Below the pieces are notes generated by a model. That model was not told where the DNA came from. It was given only the letters and a program-made list of their open reading frames with translations, and ran no database searches. Of a DNA stretch of 64,000 bases, positions 1 to 11,356 are shown in pieces; the stretch's first letter is position 1; each line of letters opens with the position of its first letter. Source of the DNA: Cylicocyclus nassatus (Eukaryota > Nematoda > Chromadorea > Rhabditida > Strongylidae); the NCBI GenBank assembly GCA_958299035.1, contig CATQJL010000316.1, forward strand, positions 34,599,441 to 34,663,440, read 5' to 3'. The position numbers and the translations under genes were made by a program.

Positions 1-51
1 CGCAAATTCAGCCGACGGTTCGGCCTGATCCCGATTGGGGCAGACTGTATG
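1..51 (+). repeat. Direct repeat copy 1 (51 bp)
   Basis: These 51 bases are repeated exactly, in the same orientation, at 3313-3363. The sequence is GC-rich and holds the short inverted pair CCGACGG/TTCGG. Because it sits at the window edge, its true left end cannot be seen. It could be a shared end of a dispersed element or one side of a long direct duplication. Flanking bases on the right differ between the two copies. Confidence 0.85.
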
Positions 52-2294
52 GGTTTCTCTGGTTTTGGAAATGGCTCACACGTTTTACACAAGACAGATT
101 GCGTAATTGAAATGTGGGCGCAGATAGGATGCAATGTGCGGCAACAAAACAATGAACACAATTTAATATGTGTACTTCTTTTTCATTTTCGAACTATACA
201 CTGGCGGCAACAGAAGAAAGAAGCGTGGGAGATAAAAGCATGGGCGGGCGCACTCAAAGTGGTAAGTTTGATGATTTTGGCTTCTATGACAAAAGCGGCC
301 AGCGGCAGCGGGCTGCTGGCGGCTGCTGCGGGCTGCTGCGGGCTGCCAAGTAGTCCGGCGCGGTATGAAGGCACCCTAAGACCGCGGACGGCCGGAAAGG
401 CCTTTTCAGGCCGCGGCTCGTCCGCTCCCAGTGCCTGAGTGGAGAATTGCGTTGCCCGAACGTCCGATAGTAAAGAAATCCTTTGATTGTTTCGCAATAT
501 GCATGCTAGGGTTGGTCAGATGTCTCTGGCGTTCCCCTCCTGTTGTATTCCTGCTCGAATTTGACGAATCGAAGCAAACGGATTTAAATCATAGATCGTA
601 TGTGACCTATAAGAGCGTTAGACCTATATGTGCTGTCTAATGCTAGACACCTAAACAAGTAGTCTACTGCAGTTTTGAGTACTGCCACTGCTGCTAAAAT
701 GTCTATCAGCATCAAGTATCTCATGGTCACTGAAACTTCTCAGCATAAGTTTCTTCACTTCGAAGATACCACACTCGTTTCTAGCCAAAAGTTCTCATGC
801 AACTTGATGAAGCGTTTGCACGCACCGCATTTCAACATAGTAATAAACACTTGATAAAATTCCCATCTTCAAGACACTCATCTCTTCTCAGCCGCTGTTA
901 TCACAAAATGCGTGACTAGTAGTTATAAAGTTTTGCATCTACTGCAAGTGACGGTTATCGCCAATTTCCAACATTTCCCAGAAAGTTTGAGTTTCGCAAA
1001 CGATAGAGATGAAAACGACTCATTATTGTGTAACATTCACAACGAGTTGTGCATACATAAGTCATAAAAAAATGAGATAAATGAGATCAAACTCAGCCTT
1101 GTGATGGAAAAAGCATCCATAATGCGAGTCGTCCATAAAAAGGGAATGAAATTGTGTCAGACTTGACATGCTCATGTAATTAGCGAGAAAGGATTTTCCA
1201 TAAACAACCTTAGAAAAGAAAAGAAACGATGACCCCTGCTAATGCAGAAAATCTACAGACATCAGTTAGAGCACCCCATTACTATAAATAGTTCGTATTT
1301 ACTTATGTGCGCTTCTAGCTGCACTGGTGGGTTCACAACTCCTTGTCAGCACACCTACCGATGAACAGCGATCGAAGCAGTATCGTACACGTGCAGGAAT
1401 GCGCTCCCCCATGCTATCGGCTACCGCACGCGAACGCCTGTCAGCCAGCCCGGTAGGAATAGATGGCGCCACAAAACATGGAAGTCGAGAATCTAGGTAA
1501 ATGGTGCCTTTAATCACATAAGTGACAAGTGTCATCCTATATTGATGGCGAGTACTAGACTTGTAATCGGAAGCGCTCCTTGAACGCACCTTGGCTACCA
1601 TTTTTGACCATGTTCGATTCAAAGTGTGCACCCTCCAAAACTCAACGGAACTTATATATGGCTGTCTTGGGTAAGTAGAGATGTCAAAATACAGTTTCCT
1701 TTCACCCTTGCATTGTCACGCGGGTTTTGCTACTTTTGATACTATTCTCTATTCATCTCGGCCCAAAACCTGCTCCACAATTATCTCAAGCTCCCTCATT
1801 CTGCGTTAACCAACCTAGGTTTCCCTCTCAGCTTCCTTTTTGGCACCTCCACTGCATGACTAACCTCTCAACGTACTTTCTTTTCGCCTCGCCCATATCT
1901 CTGAAAACGTCTTTCTTGCATTCTCTTTACTACCAGTGTGACATACGTAACGAAACGAATATGGTCTTGGAGTACGGTTTAGCATCGTGACTCCTATGGT
2001 CCACCTTTATACTCGCATCTCCACTGAACTGATCTTCTTGACCTTCACCACGCGTAAATAACAAGCATTCGCTCCCGTACTGCGCTTTTGGTCGTCCTGC
2101 GATATATCAGAGACTTCAACTTCTTGGGATCCGTTCTACCACAAAGGACTCCTATGACACACCACTTCAACCAAGCATTACAAAAAATTGACGACAGTTA
2201 GGCAGTGTCCAGAGGGGTGTGAGGTTAAAAATTTTTGATTTTTGCAAAAACAGCCCCCCCCCCGCGCCTCCCCGCCTTTCCCCCATCCCGCACC
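52..2294. other. Intergenic DNA, no gene recognised
   Basis: Only short unconvincing open frames are present. A GC-rich patch at about 300-430 is rich in CGCGG/CCGCGG boxes and resembles the array at 3911-4080. A poly-C run lies near 2257. GGCAGTGTCCAG at about 2202 looks like a lone end of the TTAA-flanked family found at 2295. The segment 1310-1480 contains GC-rich matter of unknown origin. Confidence 0.5.
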
Positions 2295-2718
2295 CTAAAG
2301 GCAGTGTTCGGGCAAAAACTCGATTTTAAATCCATATAAATCCAAATCCACTTACCGCGGGGTTATGCGCAACGCTGAATCGGAAAATCCACATTAGAAG
2401 GCGCAAACAGCGAGAACATGTGTTTTCCAAAGCCTTACAATTGGAAATTTGACTGTCCCCGTCAAGAGAGACGCAGAGTCGCTGCGGGACCCTACGATTT
2501 TGACCGCGGCGGGCATGCGCACTCTGCCGCACATAACAGAAATTCAAACAGGTCGGAGAACCCCGTCCCAGCATAAATTTTCACTTCGTAATCGCTTGTC
2601 TTGCTTTAGGTCGAAAACTATAACCTCGTACTTGCGATGCTGTGTCTAAAGGGGGAGGGGGGACTTTCGCATGACACTGAAACCCCGAACTCCCACCTTG
2701 TCCAGACACTGCCTTTAA
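2295..2718. mobile_element. MITE, TTAA-flanked family D, copy 1
   Basis: The left end reads CTAAAGGCAGTGTTCGGGCA. The right end is its approximate inverted complement, GTCCAGACACTGCCTTTAA. The interior has no coding capacity. The same terminal motif recurs at 5102, 30339, 41290, 44414, 57115 and 60424. TTAA at the ends of several copies suggests piggyBac-like target choice, although the termini lack the usual CCC start, so the superfamily is an inference. Confidence 0.7.
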
Positions 2719-3312
2719 TCAACATTGAGCAGTCATTGATGCCGGGAGAGAGGATTGCGTTTACGTGCCTAGAATTCGCTTTAGAATTGTTTCGGACTTG
2801 CTTGCTCCACACACCCAAGTTCAAAACCAAGGTTTGGTAGAACCCATTTTTCAACATTTTCGCGCCATTCAAACTACAATTTTGGAAGTAGGGCAAATAA
2901 GCCCAGTAACCAAAATGTCAAACGAGGTTTCCTCTACGTTACTTTGAACACATAAGCTTCCAATAACGGCAGACTTTGTAAGTTTATGGTAAAGGCTGCT
3001 GCATGACGAAGGCGCAGAAGTAGTATTACTTACGCGGGCGCGAACGCCATGTGCACGTATCCTCACCGTTGTAAATCCTGCGCTGCGCTCTGCGGCTAAT
3101 AGAGCAGCGATCGCGCCCAAATGTATTGCGCCTTCGACATGCAGCAGCCTACAGTCTGCTTCAATCCTAACCAGGCCAAAATCGGCATGGCGGAAGTTCG
3201 CGCCGCGAGAGTTTCGCGCCACATCTGCGGCTAGCTAGTCTGCTCTCTCCTTGATCTCTTCACTCTCTGCGATAGCGCGCGTATGCAGCGCGATCCCCTA
3301 GCGCTGCAAGCG
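2719..3312. other. Intergenic DNA, nothing recognised
   Basis: No repeat arms or splice-supported exon were found. The segment 3040-3310 is GC-rich with several GCGCG runs just before the second copy of the 51-bp direct repeat. Confidence 0.4.
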
Positions 3313-3363
3313 CGCAAATTCAGCCGACGGTTCGGCCTGATCCCGATTGGGGCAGACTGTATG
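3313..3363 (+). repeat. Direct repeat copy 2 (51 bp)
   Basis: Identical over 51 bases to positions 1-51 and in the same orientation, 3,312 bp apart. Sequence on the right side differs between the copies. Confidence 0.85.
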
Positions 3364-3910
3364 TCATCCGCTTTTTTGACAAAACCCTCATCCTCCTCAG
3401 CTTTCAAAGATGTGAAGAGTACATCTAGCTGCTGGGATATGTTTTATTGAGGAAAATGTTTTGTGATAAAAGACACAGTTTTGGAAGGACACTAATTTCA
3501 TGAAAACAAAATTGTTACGTCCAAGGCTATCGAAAATCGAACATTTGACTTCATATATTTATCCGCATACTCAGACAATCGCGTAAGCGCCCGATAGTTG
3601 ACCCCATTAGCATGCTTGTGAGGCCTAGGAAGAGTGAAAAATCTTTTGGCGTGTCTTTCATGACAACGACTTGATCACAAATTGAGCAACTTGTTAGCTC
3701 ATCTGTCGACATCATCTAATGTCGTCGATTTTACTCATTCAACTGCTGAAATTTATTTCATCAGCATAAAAACTCAACTCTGTTAGATAGGACCAAATCC
3801 GAGAAGCGATACCCATCCTCATAAACACTTAGGGTAGCCCCATCGCTGCGACGTACCTCACGAGAGTTGCGCCTTAAACTATAGCGTGTAAGAAGTGCGG
3901 CCTTTGATAG
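3364..3910. other. Intergenic DNA, nothing recognised
   Basis: AT-rich sequence with no long open frame, no inverted arms and no recognised motif. Confidence 0.4.
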
Positions 3911-4080
3911 GGCCCGCGGCCCGCCGAGTAAGGTGGTTGGGCCGCGACCTTCCCGGCAATCTTTTCCCGATTTCAACTTTGGCCGCGGCGTTCCCGGTAA
4001 AATATACATGGGCCGCGGCGTGTGCGGCTGAAATTTTAAGGGCCGCGGCGCACCATGCAACACGCTTTGAGGCCGCGAGC
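3911..4080. repeat. Array of GGCCGCG boxes, 30-bp spacing
   Basis: A GGCCGCG box starts at 3940, and the longer GGCCGCGGCG is exact at 3981, 4011 and 4041. A GGCCGCGAGC variant follows at 4071. The last four boxes are exactly 30 bp apart while the sequence between them differs and is AT-rich. Frames on both strands stay open and give a residue triplet every 10 codons, but the frames look like a by-product of the period. It could be a decayed minisatellite or a row of protein-binding sites. Confidence 0.7.
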
Positions 4081-4349
4081 TTTCCTATGCAATTGTCTGA
4101 GTAGTCTATCGGCTCCACATGGTCCAGCTCCAAAGATATAACACTCAGAGCATTCCCTGCCAACATTGTATATTGGTTCGTTAATGACGTTTTCGCTAAA
4201 TTATATAGATTTAAGATTTTTTGTGTGATAATTGTGATACTCATACTCTGGTTGATAACGACATGATTGTACGTATTCGTTGCCACACAGCAATAGAGCA
4301 ACCAATTACTCGAGTTTGAGTCCAGGCCATCTGAACATCAAATATTTAT

Positions 4350-4520
4350 TTGGTTCAACTGGCTTAGCGGCAGGAAGGCGGAGCTTTGTGACCTACTTAA
4401 GGCCGCTCGTACCAGCGACGCAGTCTGCGTCTCTCCCGCGCCCATGCTCTCTGATCGTTACCTAGCCTTGAGTAGGTCACGAAGCCCCGCTTTCAGCCGC
4501 CAAGCCAGTTGAATCAAAGG
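4350..4520. mobile_element. Foldback MITE, copy 1 of a two-copy family
   Basis: The left arm, from TGGTTCAACTGGCTTAGCGG, is inversely repeated on the right as GCCGCCAAGCCAGTTGAATC. The arms are about 50 bp with a few mismatches. The loop carries a GCAGTCTGCGTCTCTCCCGC segment that is also found in the partial copy at 6966. No coding capacity. Confidence 0.75.
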
Positions 4521-5101
4521 GTACGACAATATCCAAAATTCAAAAGTTAAAGTGGATCTAAGAATATTACGAGGCTTACTCTAGTTATGACTCTATAGGA
4601 GTGTTGACGAATGAAGCACTAAGATTGTATTTGAATCAGGATTAGGATAGTTTTCGTAAACATTCCACCATACTTTGATTGTCTAAATGAGCAATTATTT
4701 AATACTCTAGAAAGAAAAACTCAGAAAGCTTTACCTTCGAATGTAGTTGATTCGCTGACGATAGCACCACGGTAGAAATTTTCCGCTGGACTTGAGCAAG
4801 TAGGCTTTTCAAATCTTTTCATAGGACATGTTGTTAGATAATCGTCTCTTTTTTCAAAGAACAAGACCTTACCTACGATCAATCACGTCTCAGGTATAGG
4901 ATATTTACATTTTCATGATAAAAGTAGAAAAGATTTTCTTCTACTAACCAGACGGTTCATGTAAGTTGCAGAAGGCAATGTTATTCCCTTATATTTGAGC
5001 TGCCCTCTTGCTAGCAGAGCTCTAAAACCAGACGCATGAATTTTGGCATTTTCAAAACTTATTGAATAAGTTAGAAAATGCATTTGAAAATAACAGTACA
5101 C
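4521..5101. other. Intergenic DNA, nothing recognised
   Basis: AT-rich single-copy-looking sequence with no recognised element or exon. Confidence 0.4.
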
Positions 5102-5543
5102 TTAAAGGCAGCGTCCAGGCAAGATCCATCCACCCAGATTAGCACATAGTTGTAAAGAGGGACCCATGAGTATCCGATCTGCGTTGTCCGATCCTTTGAC
5201 GTGGCCTCTAAAAGGAGATACGGGCCTATGATACGTATCACAAACCGCCCCTTCGCATCACAAACCACCTCTAAGGACGAGTCTCACGCAGGTGTGCAGT
5301 TGCATTGCAGTTGCACTGCATACTGCAATGCAACTGTATCCGTGCAGTGCAGCTCCTCAAGCTGGCATGCAATGGGGACGAGCAATCCGAAACTCGTCCG
5401 CTCCTTGAAGAGAGGGTCCCTAAGAATCGGGTTTTTTGGGGGTATTGAACAATTTGGAGTTCACAACTGTAATCAAGGCCACGGAAAGGCCCCAGAATGA
5501 CAGAAACATGGGAGGCGAAATTTTGCCCGGACGCTGCCTTTAA
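5102..5543. mobile_element. MITE, TTAA-flanked family D, copy 2
   Basis: The ends TTAAAGGCAGCGTCCAGGCA and TGCCCGGACGCTGCCTTTAA are near-perfect inverted repeats and both carry TTAA, as expected for a TTAA target duplication. Internal sequence includes a TGCAGTTGCA-rich stretch near 5295-5345. Non-coding. Confidence 0.8.
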
Positions 5544-5818
5544 TCTCCATCGCTTGATCAAAGTGTGTTCGATGATGAGTGATTTTGGAATTTATTTTTT
5601 ATTTTTCAAGGAATTAAGGCCCTTTCTTGCCAAAAAAAGAAGGCAGTTTGAGGCCTTTTTGGGTAAAACAGATCTCAGAAATAGAAGCCGGAAAAATTAC
5701 TACAGCTTCTACCATTTGCAGTTAGGTTGCCAAAATCTGGGCCTTAGCATTAACCCAAAAACTATCTGTAACTCAAATTAATTTTTTTAACATAAGCTCT
5801 ATCCAAATGGTTTGTGCT

Positions 5819-5963
5819 GGGTAGAGGACTATATGTCGCCGAAAGTGGGAGGGTCCCGGGCGGACAATGCGGCAGATACTCAGCCTGTGCATGTATGGAA
5901 TGTGCATTCATTGCAGATGTCCGGCGGGACCTCCCACATTCGGCGACATATAGTCCCCTACCC
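5819..5963. mobile_element. Small foldback, family E, copy 1
   Basis: The left arm GGACTATATGTCGCCGAAAG and the right arm TTCGGCGACATATAGTCCCC form an inverted repeat. The arms continue as GGGAGGGTCCCGG and CCGGCGGGACCTCCC. A second copy of the same ends lies at 57389-57535. Non-coding. Confidence 0.75.
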
Positions 5964-6965
5964 ATTTGTGCTCATTACATTCCGCCAAGAAGAGTTATGA
6001 CTCATGAAGAAATACTGTCAAACAAGTTCCTGTTTTTTTCATAAAATTTCAATAGTTTAGATTTGATCAATTACCATTTTCTTTCGGCTAGAGAAATTGA
6101 TGAACAGCACAACAAACAAACTTTCTTAGCAGTCTAGCTGATTAAATCAAAGCTTGAGAATTTTAGCTCCATGTCACTTGATTGGCCAAAAGAGACCTAA
6201 TGAGGGCCTGAGAGGAAATTTTGATAAAAACTATTGCGCGCACGGTGAAGAATTTTCGGAAGAGACTTGAAAGAAAGCAATTGCTCTAACCAAGGGCAGA
6301 ACGAATTTTTTTTGTTCAACAACTAAAAACAAATAGCTGTTGGTTTCATTCAGTTTTTTCCAAAGTCACAAAGATTTTTCTACGTCACACTTTATGTGGA
6401 TCACCCTACGAGAAATCTCAGGTTCAAAAGATCTTCTAAATTTAGCTTTCGTAACGAACGTATAGTTCCAACACACCGTCGAATATTGTGCATGTCCAGC
6501 ATTTGTATTCTGAGAGCATTGGTTATGTCTCCATGGCCAAGTGGTATTTGGATCTAGATAAAAGAATGGTTGTATCTAATCAAGTAACTCAAAACTGAGT
6601 AGTTTTCTCGAACAATAGATGATTGTTCAGAGCCAAACCTAAACAGGTTTCTCAGACAAAGTGCTGAGGAATTTTATGGAAGTTTGTGAAAAGTCCCGCG
6701 TAAGTTCCGCTTTCCAACCAGTCTAACGTGAAAATTGCGGAAGCTCCAGTTTTTAACGTTTCCACTTTTGCAATAGTAAACAAAATCCTGCGGAACCGCT
6801 GCAAATTTTGCTTGTCCTGCGGAAGTTTCATTGAATTGTCTAAGTTTAGTAATTGATAGGTTGGTTTGCATGTCTAGATTTTGACATGAACAAAATTCAC
6901 ATCGAAAGTTTTATAAGTTTCCCGAAATATTTTTGATTCATGGTATTACTTGCAAAAGCGAAACA
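5964..6965. other. Intergenic DNA, nothing recognised
   Basis: AT-rich sequence. The segment 6700-6850 shows weak internal repeats of GCGGAA, but no element borders or exons could be supported. Confidence 0.4.
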
Positions 6966-7101
6966 CCGATTAATTAAGCCCCTCGCGCCCGCTACGCAAT
7001 CTGCGTCTCTCTCGCGCGCGTGCTCTCTGATCATTATCCAGCCTTAATTATGTCACGAAGCTCCCCCTCCCCTTCCAGCCGCCAAGCCAACTGAATGAAA
7101 G
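6966..7101. mobile_element. Partial copy of the 4350 foldback family
   Basis: Contains the same loop words (GCAATCTGCGTCTCTCTCGC, TGCTCTCTGATC) and the same right arm ending CCGCCAAGCCAACTGAATG. The left arm is missing, so this is a truncated copy. Confidence 0.65.
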
Positions 7102-7966
7102 GGTAATTGAAGCCGCACTCCAATTTCCGGTACGGCTTTCTCATTGCTTCTCCATTTTGTTAGTATCTAACACAATCACTACACGGCCGATTTTTCGATC
7201 ACTGCGCTTCGGACCAGGCTTTTTCCACTTTATCAAGCTTACGACCCACCAGAGTCGTGTTGTCCGAAGTGGTAGTCTTTTTGAAAAAAAGTCGAAAGTT
7301 GCCTCCAAAAACTTCAAAGGGCTGCTAAAGGCGTTGAATATTGAAATATGATTCACTCCAATCTGTAAATTATATGGTAAGGACGGTTAGTCATTCTGTA
7401 CGAACCCAAAGTCTCAGATCTTCATGAAAAATTGTGTTTTGGGTTATTCCATGTGCTGTCTACGATTATAGCGCCCACTTTGTTCAGTACTGTCCCACAA
7501 TGGGGTCACGGTAGCACTAAGCTAAAATTTTTGTAAAAATTGAAAAATTGATGTAAGAAAGGAGTATAGCCTTGATCTAGAAGGTCGGTACCGTTCATAA
7601 CTTATTCCAAAAACACTTTTTGGTCCCTGAGTCAGGTGACATCACCATATCATGCCCATCACCATCACCATACTAGTGCATTTACTGTCTGGCGCCTTCT
7701 CTCTCCATGGGAGCGATGTAAGGGAAAGCTTAAAAAGGTGTTTATTCCGGCCGGGGCACACATGGAATTAAGACCATTCGCTCTGGTGTCTTTCTCTTCT
7801 TTCGCTTGAGAGTGATAACTCAAAGGTTATTCACACCATTGTTGCAGCATGATCATTCATCCTTACTTCGCTTATACCCACATCTCTATACCTATTGAGT
7901 GGGTTATAAATTTTATTTTTGCAGTTTAGTTTGATTTTCGAAAAATTAGCGTCATTTGTTTGTTTA
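7102..7966. other. Intergenic DNA, nothing recognised
   Basis: No element or gene supported. A short CATCACCAT run occurs at about 7640-7672. Confidence 0.4.
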
Positions 7967-8074
7967 CAATACCGCTCACAGAATGTGAAAATTTTCCGTG
8001 AATGTCGCGAAACTCCGGGAATTGCGTGGAAGTTCGCGACATTCACATTTTTGCACATTCTGTGAGCGGTATTG
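7967..8074. mobile_element. 108-bp TA-flanked MITE (mariner-like)
   Basis: The terminal inverted repeat CAATACCGCTCACAGAATGT pairs with ACATTCTGTGAGCGGTATTG without mismatch. TA dinucleotides flank both ends (7965-7966 and 8075-8076), the Tc1/mariner target signature. A second inverted pair, GTGAATGTCGCGAA/TTCGCGACATTCAC, lies inside. Confidence 0.8.
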
Positions 8075-8529
8075 TAGTTGTTTGTTCTCAGTCAAGACAA
8101 CCTTGCTGAACTAATGCATTCGTTGGGCGCATCATCGAATGCATAAATAAATAAATAAACATCTCGCTTCAGAGTGGAGAAAATTTGAATCCATGGGCAC
8201 GATTCGATTCGGCTCGATGCGCGTCTTCTCACGTATAGAGTTGCATGTTTGATTAACATAGGCACACGATAGGCAGCCAGATTTCACGAATGAATACAAT
8301 TTTCGCTTTAGGTTTCGCAAAGTGCCTACTCACTGCAACTTAATCCGTAAGGAAAGTAGTATTTGCGTAAAATCTGACTGCCTACCGAGCAGATACCGTT
8401 ACTAATCTTCCACTATATATCAAAAGAACACCTCTCACATTGTCATTGGATTTAAATTTCTTCCATCTAGCGCGAGATATGATCAGGCAGTGGTGATGAC
8501 ACCCAACTCACAAGGAAATGGTAAGAAGT

Positions 8530-10290
8530 CGACACCTCAGTGACTTCTGAAAAGAACTTGGAACGTTTTTTTAAGACCACCAAGGAAATGTTAGAAAGAA
8601 AAAGATTTCTGGGGCAGGATCCGAGTGCAACCCATCTCGAGCGACTGATAGCCAACGCCAGTTGCAGAGCAGCTTTGCAGGAGGATCTCAAGAATTACAG
8701 GCAAGCCAAGGTACTGGTAGCAACCGAAGGACGACGAAGTCTTAAAAATTGCCGAAGGGACTTCTATGAATAGCTGGCGGCACTAACACAAAGATGAGAC
8801 TCGATTTCTTTCCGATATAAGATGAACTCTATCGCGAAGAACTCCTATACCATCCTCTTCCGTTCATCAGCAATCGTGCTGATCCCCCTTGTTCCCTTGT
8901 TCTCCTGGAAAAGTACCACCAAAATTCTACCTGCTGAAGTGGCGATTCAGACCATGAAGACGTCCACGGCTCCAGGACCAGATCATCTTTCCGTCGAACT
9001 TCTGCGAGCCGGAGGACACCGTCTACACGAGGTTTTGGCGTCGCATTTAACATCTTACGTTCAGAAAGAGAAGATTCCCGACCAGTGGAAAACATCAAGG
9101 ATCGTCCTTCTCTTCAAGAAGGGCGAAAGCACTGAGTGCACTCTACAAACTTTTCACGAAGATTATCCTCGCTCGCATATCTAGGACACTGAATGAAGTT
9201 TAACCGCAAGAACAAGCTGGATTCCGCAAGGGATGTTGCATGGACCACAGACGGTTTCGAGGGTCTTAGAAGTCTGCCGGGAATTATTGCTTCTTGTCCT
9301 AAAAGTTCATCGACTACGAAAAAGTCTTTTACAGCGTCGAAACTAACGCACCTGTCAGCGCTAGTCGATTAAGGGGTGAACTCAGCTTACGTAAAAACGC
9401 TAGCCGACTGCTACAAGAACTGTGCAACAACGATGAAGCTTCCGTCGCCCCAACACCACTCCGATTGGGAAGGGGATTCGCCATGGCAATACTATTTCGC
9501 CGAAGCTGTTCACCGCGGCCTTGCAGTGGGTGATAAAGTCACTGGACTGGGACGAGAGAGGCATACGAGTTGAGGGAGGTTCCTGTCGGACCTTCGTTTT
9601 GCGGATGACATCGTTCTCTTCTCGTGCAGTATCATTGAAGCAGAGACTATGCTGAAGTAACTAAACGAAGTGAGGAAGAAGATCGGACTGCGAATAAGTC
9701 GGAAGAAGACTTAATTCACTAGGAACGCCTGTGCGAAGATGCAAAAATGAAATTGGAAGGCACCCCCGATTATGGAGACGTCTTCTTACGTGTATCTCGG
9801 ACGTTCGATGAACACGGGAATGATTTGAGGGAAGAACTCAACAGGAGAAGAAGAGTAGCCTGGGCCGTTCTCGGGCCTCTGAAGGAAGCCACCGATCGAG
9901 TGACGGACCTGGAGCTTCATGCCCACCTGTTCGACTTGACCGTTCTTCCGGCGCGCTGTAACGCAGCTGAGACTTGGGCCGACACTGTAGCCACGTCGAA
10001 AGCTTTACGAACCCACACAAAGCGCTCGAGCGCAGTCTTCTGAAGATGACCCGACACAAGCAACATCCAGTCGGACTTCGCGGTACGGATTTGAGGAGAA
10101 TGTCTGTCTCCGTGATCCAGCGGATTACGTTGCGAAAGCGAAGCATCGATGGGCCGGTCACTTTATGAGAAGAGACCACAGATGGACACTAAGAACATCG
10201 GAGTGGATTTCTCGCAAAGCAAAACGTTTCAGAGGAAGACCTCCAACGAATGGGCAGACGTGTTCGTGGAACGGATTATAACAAACATAT
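8530..10290 (+). pseudogene. RTE-type LINE reverse transcriptase, degenerate
   Basis: Frames on the plus strand give, in order, a pre-RT segment (8540-8773), APGPDHLSVELL and RIVLLFKKGES (about 8975-9130), QEQAGFRKG (about 9205-9231), FIDYEK (about 9306), the active-site strand LRFADDIVLFS (9590-9622), NRRRRVAWAVLGPLKEA (about 9840-9890) and the C-terminal KHRWAGHFMRRD (about 10141-10177). The order fits the RT and C-terminal region of RTE-clade non-LTR retrotransposons (endonuclease plus RT), which are abundant in strongylid nematodes. Stops and several frame changes separate the blocks and the endonuclease is absent, so the copy is 5'-truncated and dead. Coding would have been for copy-and-paste transposition by target-primed reverse transcription. 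Assignment to RT is firm. Assignment to RTE rests on motif wording. Confidence 0.88.
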
Positions 10291-10550
10291 TAACATAATA
10301 TCTCTCCTATACTCATACCACCGCTACACACCTCAGGTAAGGACCTAGCTGACTCTTATCCTGATATTCCTCCAAGAATCCAAGATGGGAACGCCAAAGG
10401 TGGACGGTGTGTGCATTGACACACGTGATCATATGAAATGATTGGACTGCACGGCGTTAACGAGAGGCTATTGCCACCAAACTTTTATTTAACATACCGA
10501 TATGAAGACTATAGTGAGTTCGCTTTCTAATCCTTAGAGCAGAACTACTA

Positions 10551-11356
10551 TTAGGTTGAACGCTAAGTTTTGCAACTTGTTTCATAACTTCACTCTCATT
10601 CAACATGGCGCACTCAAACTTTGGCATCATGTAGAATGCAATGTGTGCTACAAGTGAGCACAAATTTTCTGAATTTTGAACACGAAATAGAAAAGTCTCA
10701 GGCATTCGAAAGTAAAATTTAAGAATTTTTGAGGTTTCAAGCTAAAATGAAGCCTTTGGCAGCCTAGACCATGCGCAGTAATCCGGATTCGTCTACAAAT
10801 TATTGCAAGAGGTTGACTCCTTTGGACTAGTAAGCAAGAAACAAAATTTAGGGGCATGTCGAGATTTGGCGTCCTTATAAAGTCGAACGAGTCGATGTAC
10901 GCAAGAGCTGCTGGGGACGACCGTTAATGACTAAAGAGTCCGAAGCTCAAATTCCGCCGAGACTTCACATAGTAAGGTTATTTGACCTGCCGAATGCGAA
11001 TATCATATTCATTTGTTGAATCAACGCCTTTTTCCTTGTTTAGGGTGAGACCCCATATCGTACAAATAGAGTAATCCTACAAAAAAGCCCCTATCACGCA
11101 ATTTCACTATCGCTTTCGTGATCAGCATGTCGGATAACATCCCTATGCCAAGTTTCAGCCAAATCCGTCAAACTTTGAATTTTTCCCCATCTTACCATAC
11201 ACCTACCGCAACCCTCACTGCGACGTCAGAATTTGGTAGGACAGCAGCTGCGCTTGTAGTGTACATAATAACCAACACAGTGGCAAAATTTGAGTGCACC
11301 ATGTTGAGTGAGAGGGAAGTTATGAGAAAAGTTGCAAAACTTAGTGTTCAACCTAA
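10551..11356. mobile_element. 806-bp TA-flanked foldback (mariner-like), family C
   Basis: The left terminus TTAGGTTGAACGCTAAGTTT and the right terminus ACTTAGTGTTCAACCTAA are inverted repeats extending about 85 bp, flanked by TA at 10549-10550 and 11357-11358. TTAGGTTG is a common Tc1/mariner start. The interior around 11030-11275 is also found, diverged, at 29507-29720 and near 26060. No transposase is present. Confidence 0.8.

Noticed and set aside
3879..4301. A 140-codon minus-strand frame with alanine triplets
   Set aside because: The alanine triplets arise from the 30-bp GC-box period. All frames across the array look alike, so coding is not supported.
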